Shown here piece after piece: positions 5,263-5,309 of a DNA stretch of 5,309 nucleotides. The stretch comes from SKPH01 sp051748565 (lineage in GTDB: Bacteria > Bacillota > Dethiobacteria > DTU022): positions 1-5,309 of the forward strand of contig JBNJHN010000088.1 in assembly GCA_051748565.1 (NCBI GenBank). Reading direction: 5' to 3'. The notes under the pieces are model-generated. The model worked only from the letters and a program-made list of their open reading frames with translations, was not told the origin of the DNA and ran no database searches. Each line of letters opens with the position of its first letter. Positions within the stretch are counted from its first letter, which is position 1. A program made the translations under genes and the position numbers.

Positions 5263-5292
5263 ATATTACAACAGCTATCGTCTGTTTGTAAA
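5263..5292 (-). promoter_or_regulatory. Candidate promoter of tRNA-Ser(CGA)
   Basis: On the minus strand, -35 TTTACA (5292-5287, five of six consensus bases) and -10 TAATAT (5268-5263, four of six) are 18 bases apart. Transcription would start near 5256, about 7 nt before the tRNA. The match is moderate, and the window ends at 5309, so an upstream promoter reading in cannot be excluded. Confidence 0.5.
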
Positions 5293-5309
5293 GAAGCCTG
5301 CATTTACTA

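Noticed and set aside
4629..5291. Open frames on both strands across the tRNA and SRP RNA region
   Set aside because: They coincide with tRNA and SRP RNA genes, have no protein-family features, and arise from GC-rich RNA sequence.

Overview
The window looks like chromosomal DNA of a low-to-moderate GC Firmicute, most likely an anaerobic member of the Clostridia. Evidence is the order tRNA-Ser, large SRP RNA, dnaX, ybaB/ebfC, recR, which is the classic Firmicutes arrangement (Bacillus subtilis has a tRNA-Ser gene, scr, tadA, dnaX, yaaK, recR). Other support is strong AGGAGG-type ribosome binding sites, frequent TTG starts, a long SRP RNA with an Alu domain, and a DUF3786 protein, a family I associate mainly with strict anaerobes. 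I cannot name the species.

Layout. Bases 1-124 hold no recognisable gene; they end in a very strong ribosome binding site. Two plus-strand genes follow: an alpha/beta hydrolase (125-898) and a DUF3786 protein (946-1566). The rest of the window is transcribed from the minus strand, from the right edge inwards: tRNA-Ser(CGA) with its own candidate promoter and a weak terminator-like hairpin, then a near-consensus sigma-A promoter, tRNA-Ser(GGA), the large SRP RNA, an ACT-domain protein, dnaX, ybaB/ebfC and recR. The two transcription units meet tail to tail, with recR and the DUF3786 gene overlapping by 8 bp.

How the genes work together. The minus-strand unit combines protein-targeting and translation RNAs (SRP RNA, tRNA-Ser) with replication and repair genes (clamp-loader subunit, nucleoid-associated YbaB, RecR). 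Spacing is tight throughout: 12 nt between tRNA and SRP RNA, about 6 nt between SRP RNA and the ACT gene, 21 nt to dnaX, 13 nt to ybaB and 28 nt to recR. No convincing terminator or second promoter was seen, so one promoter may serve all six, with RNA processing separating the stable RNAs from the mRNA. The most interesting points are the ACT-domain gene whose only plausible starts lie directly against the 3' end of the SRP RNA, and an in-frame A AAA AAG slippery heptamer near the 3' end of dnaX, followed by an early -1-frame stop. No mobile element, CRISPR array or clearly novel system was seen; this is mostly a conserved housekeeping region.
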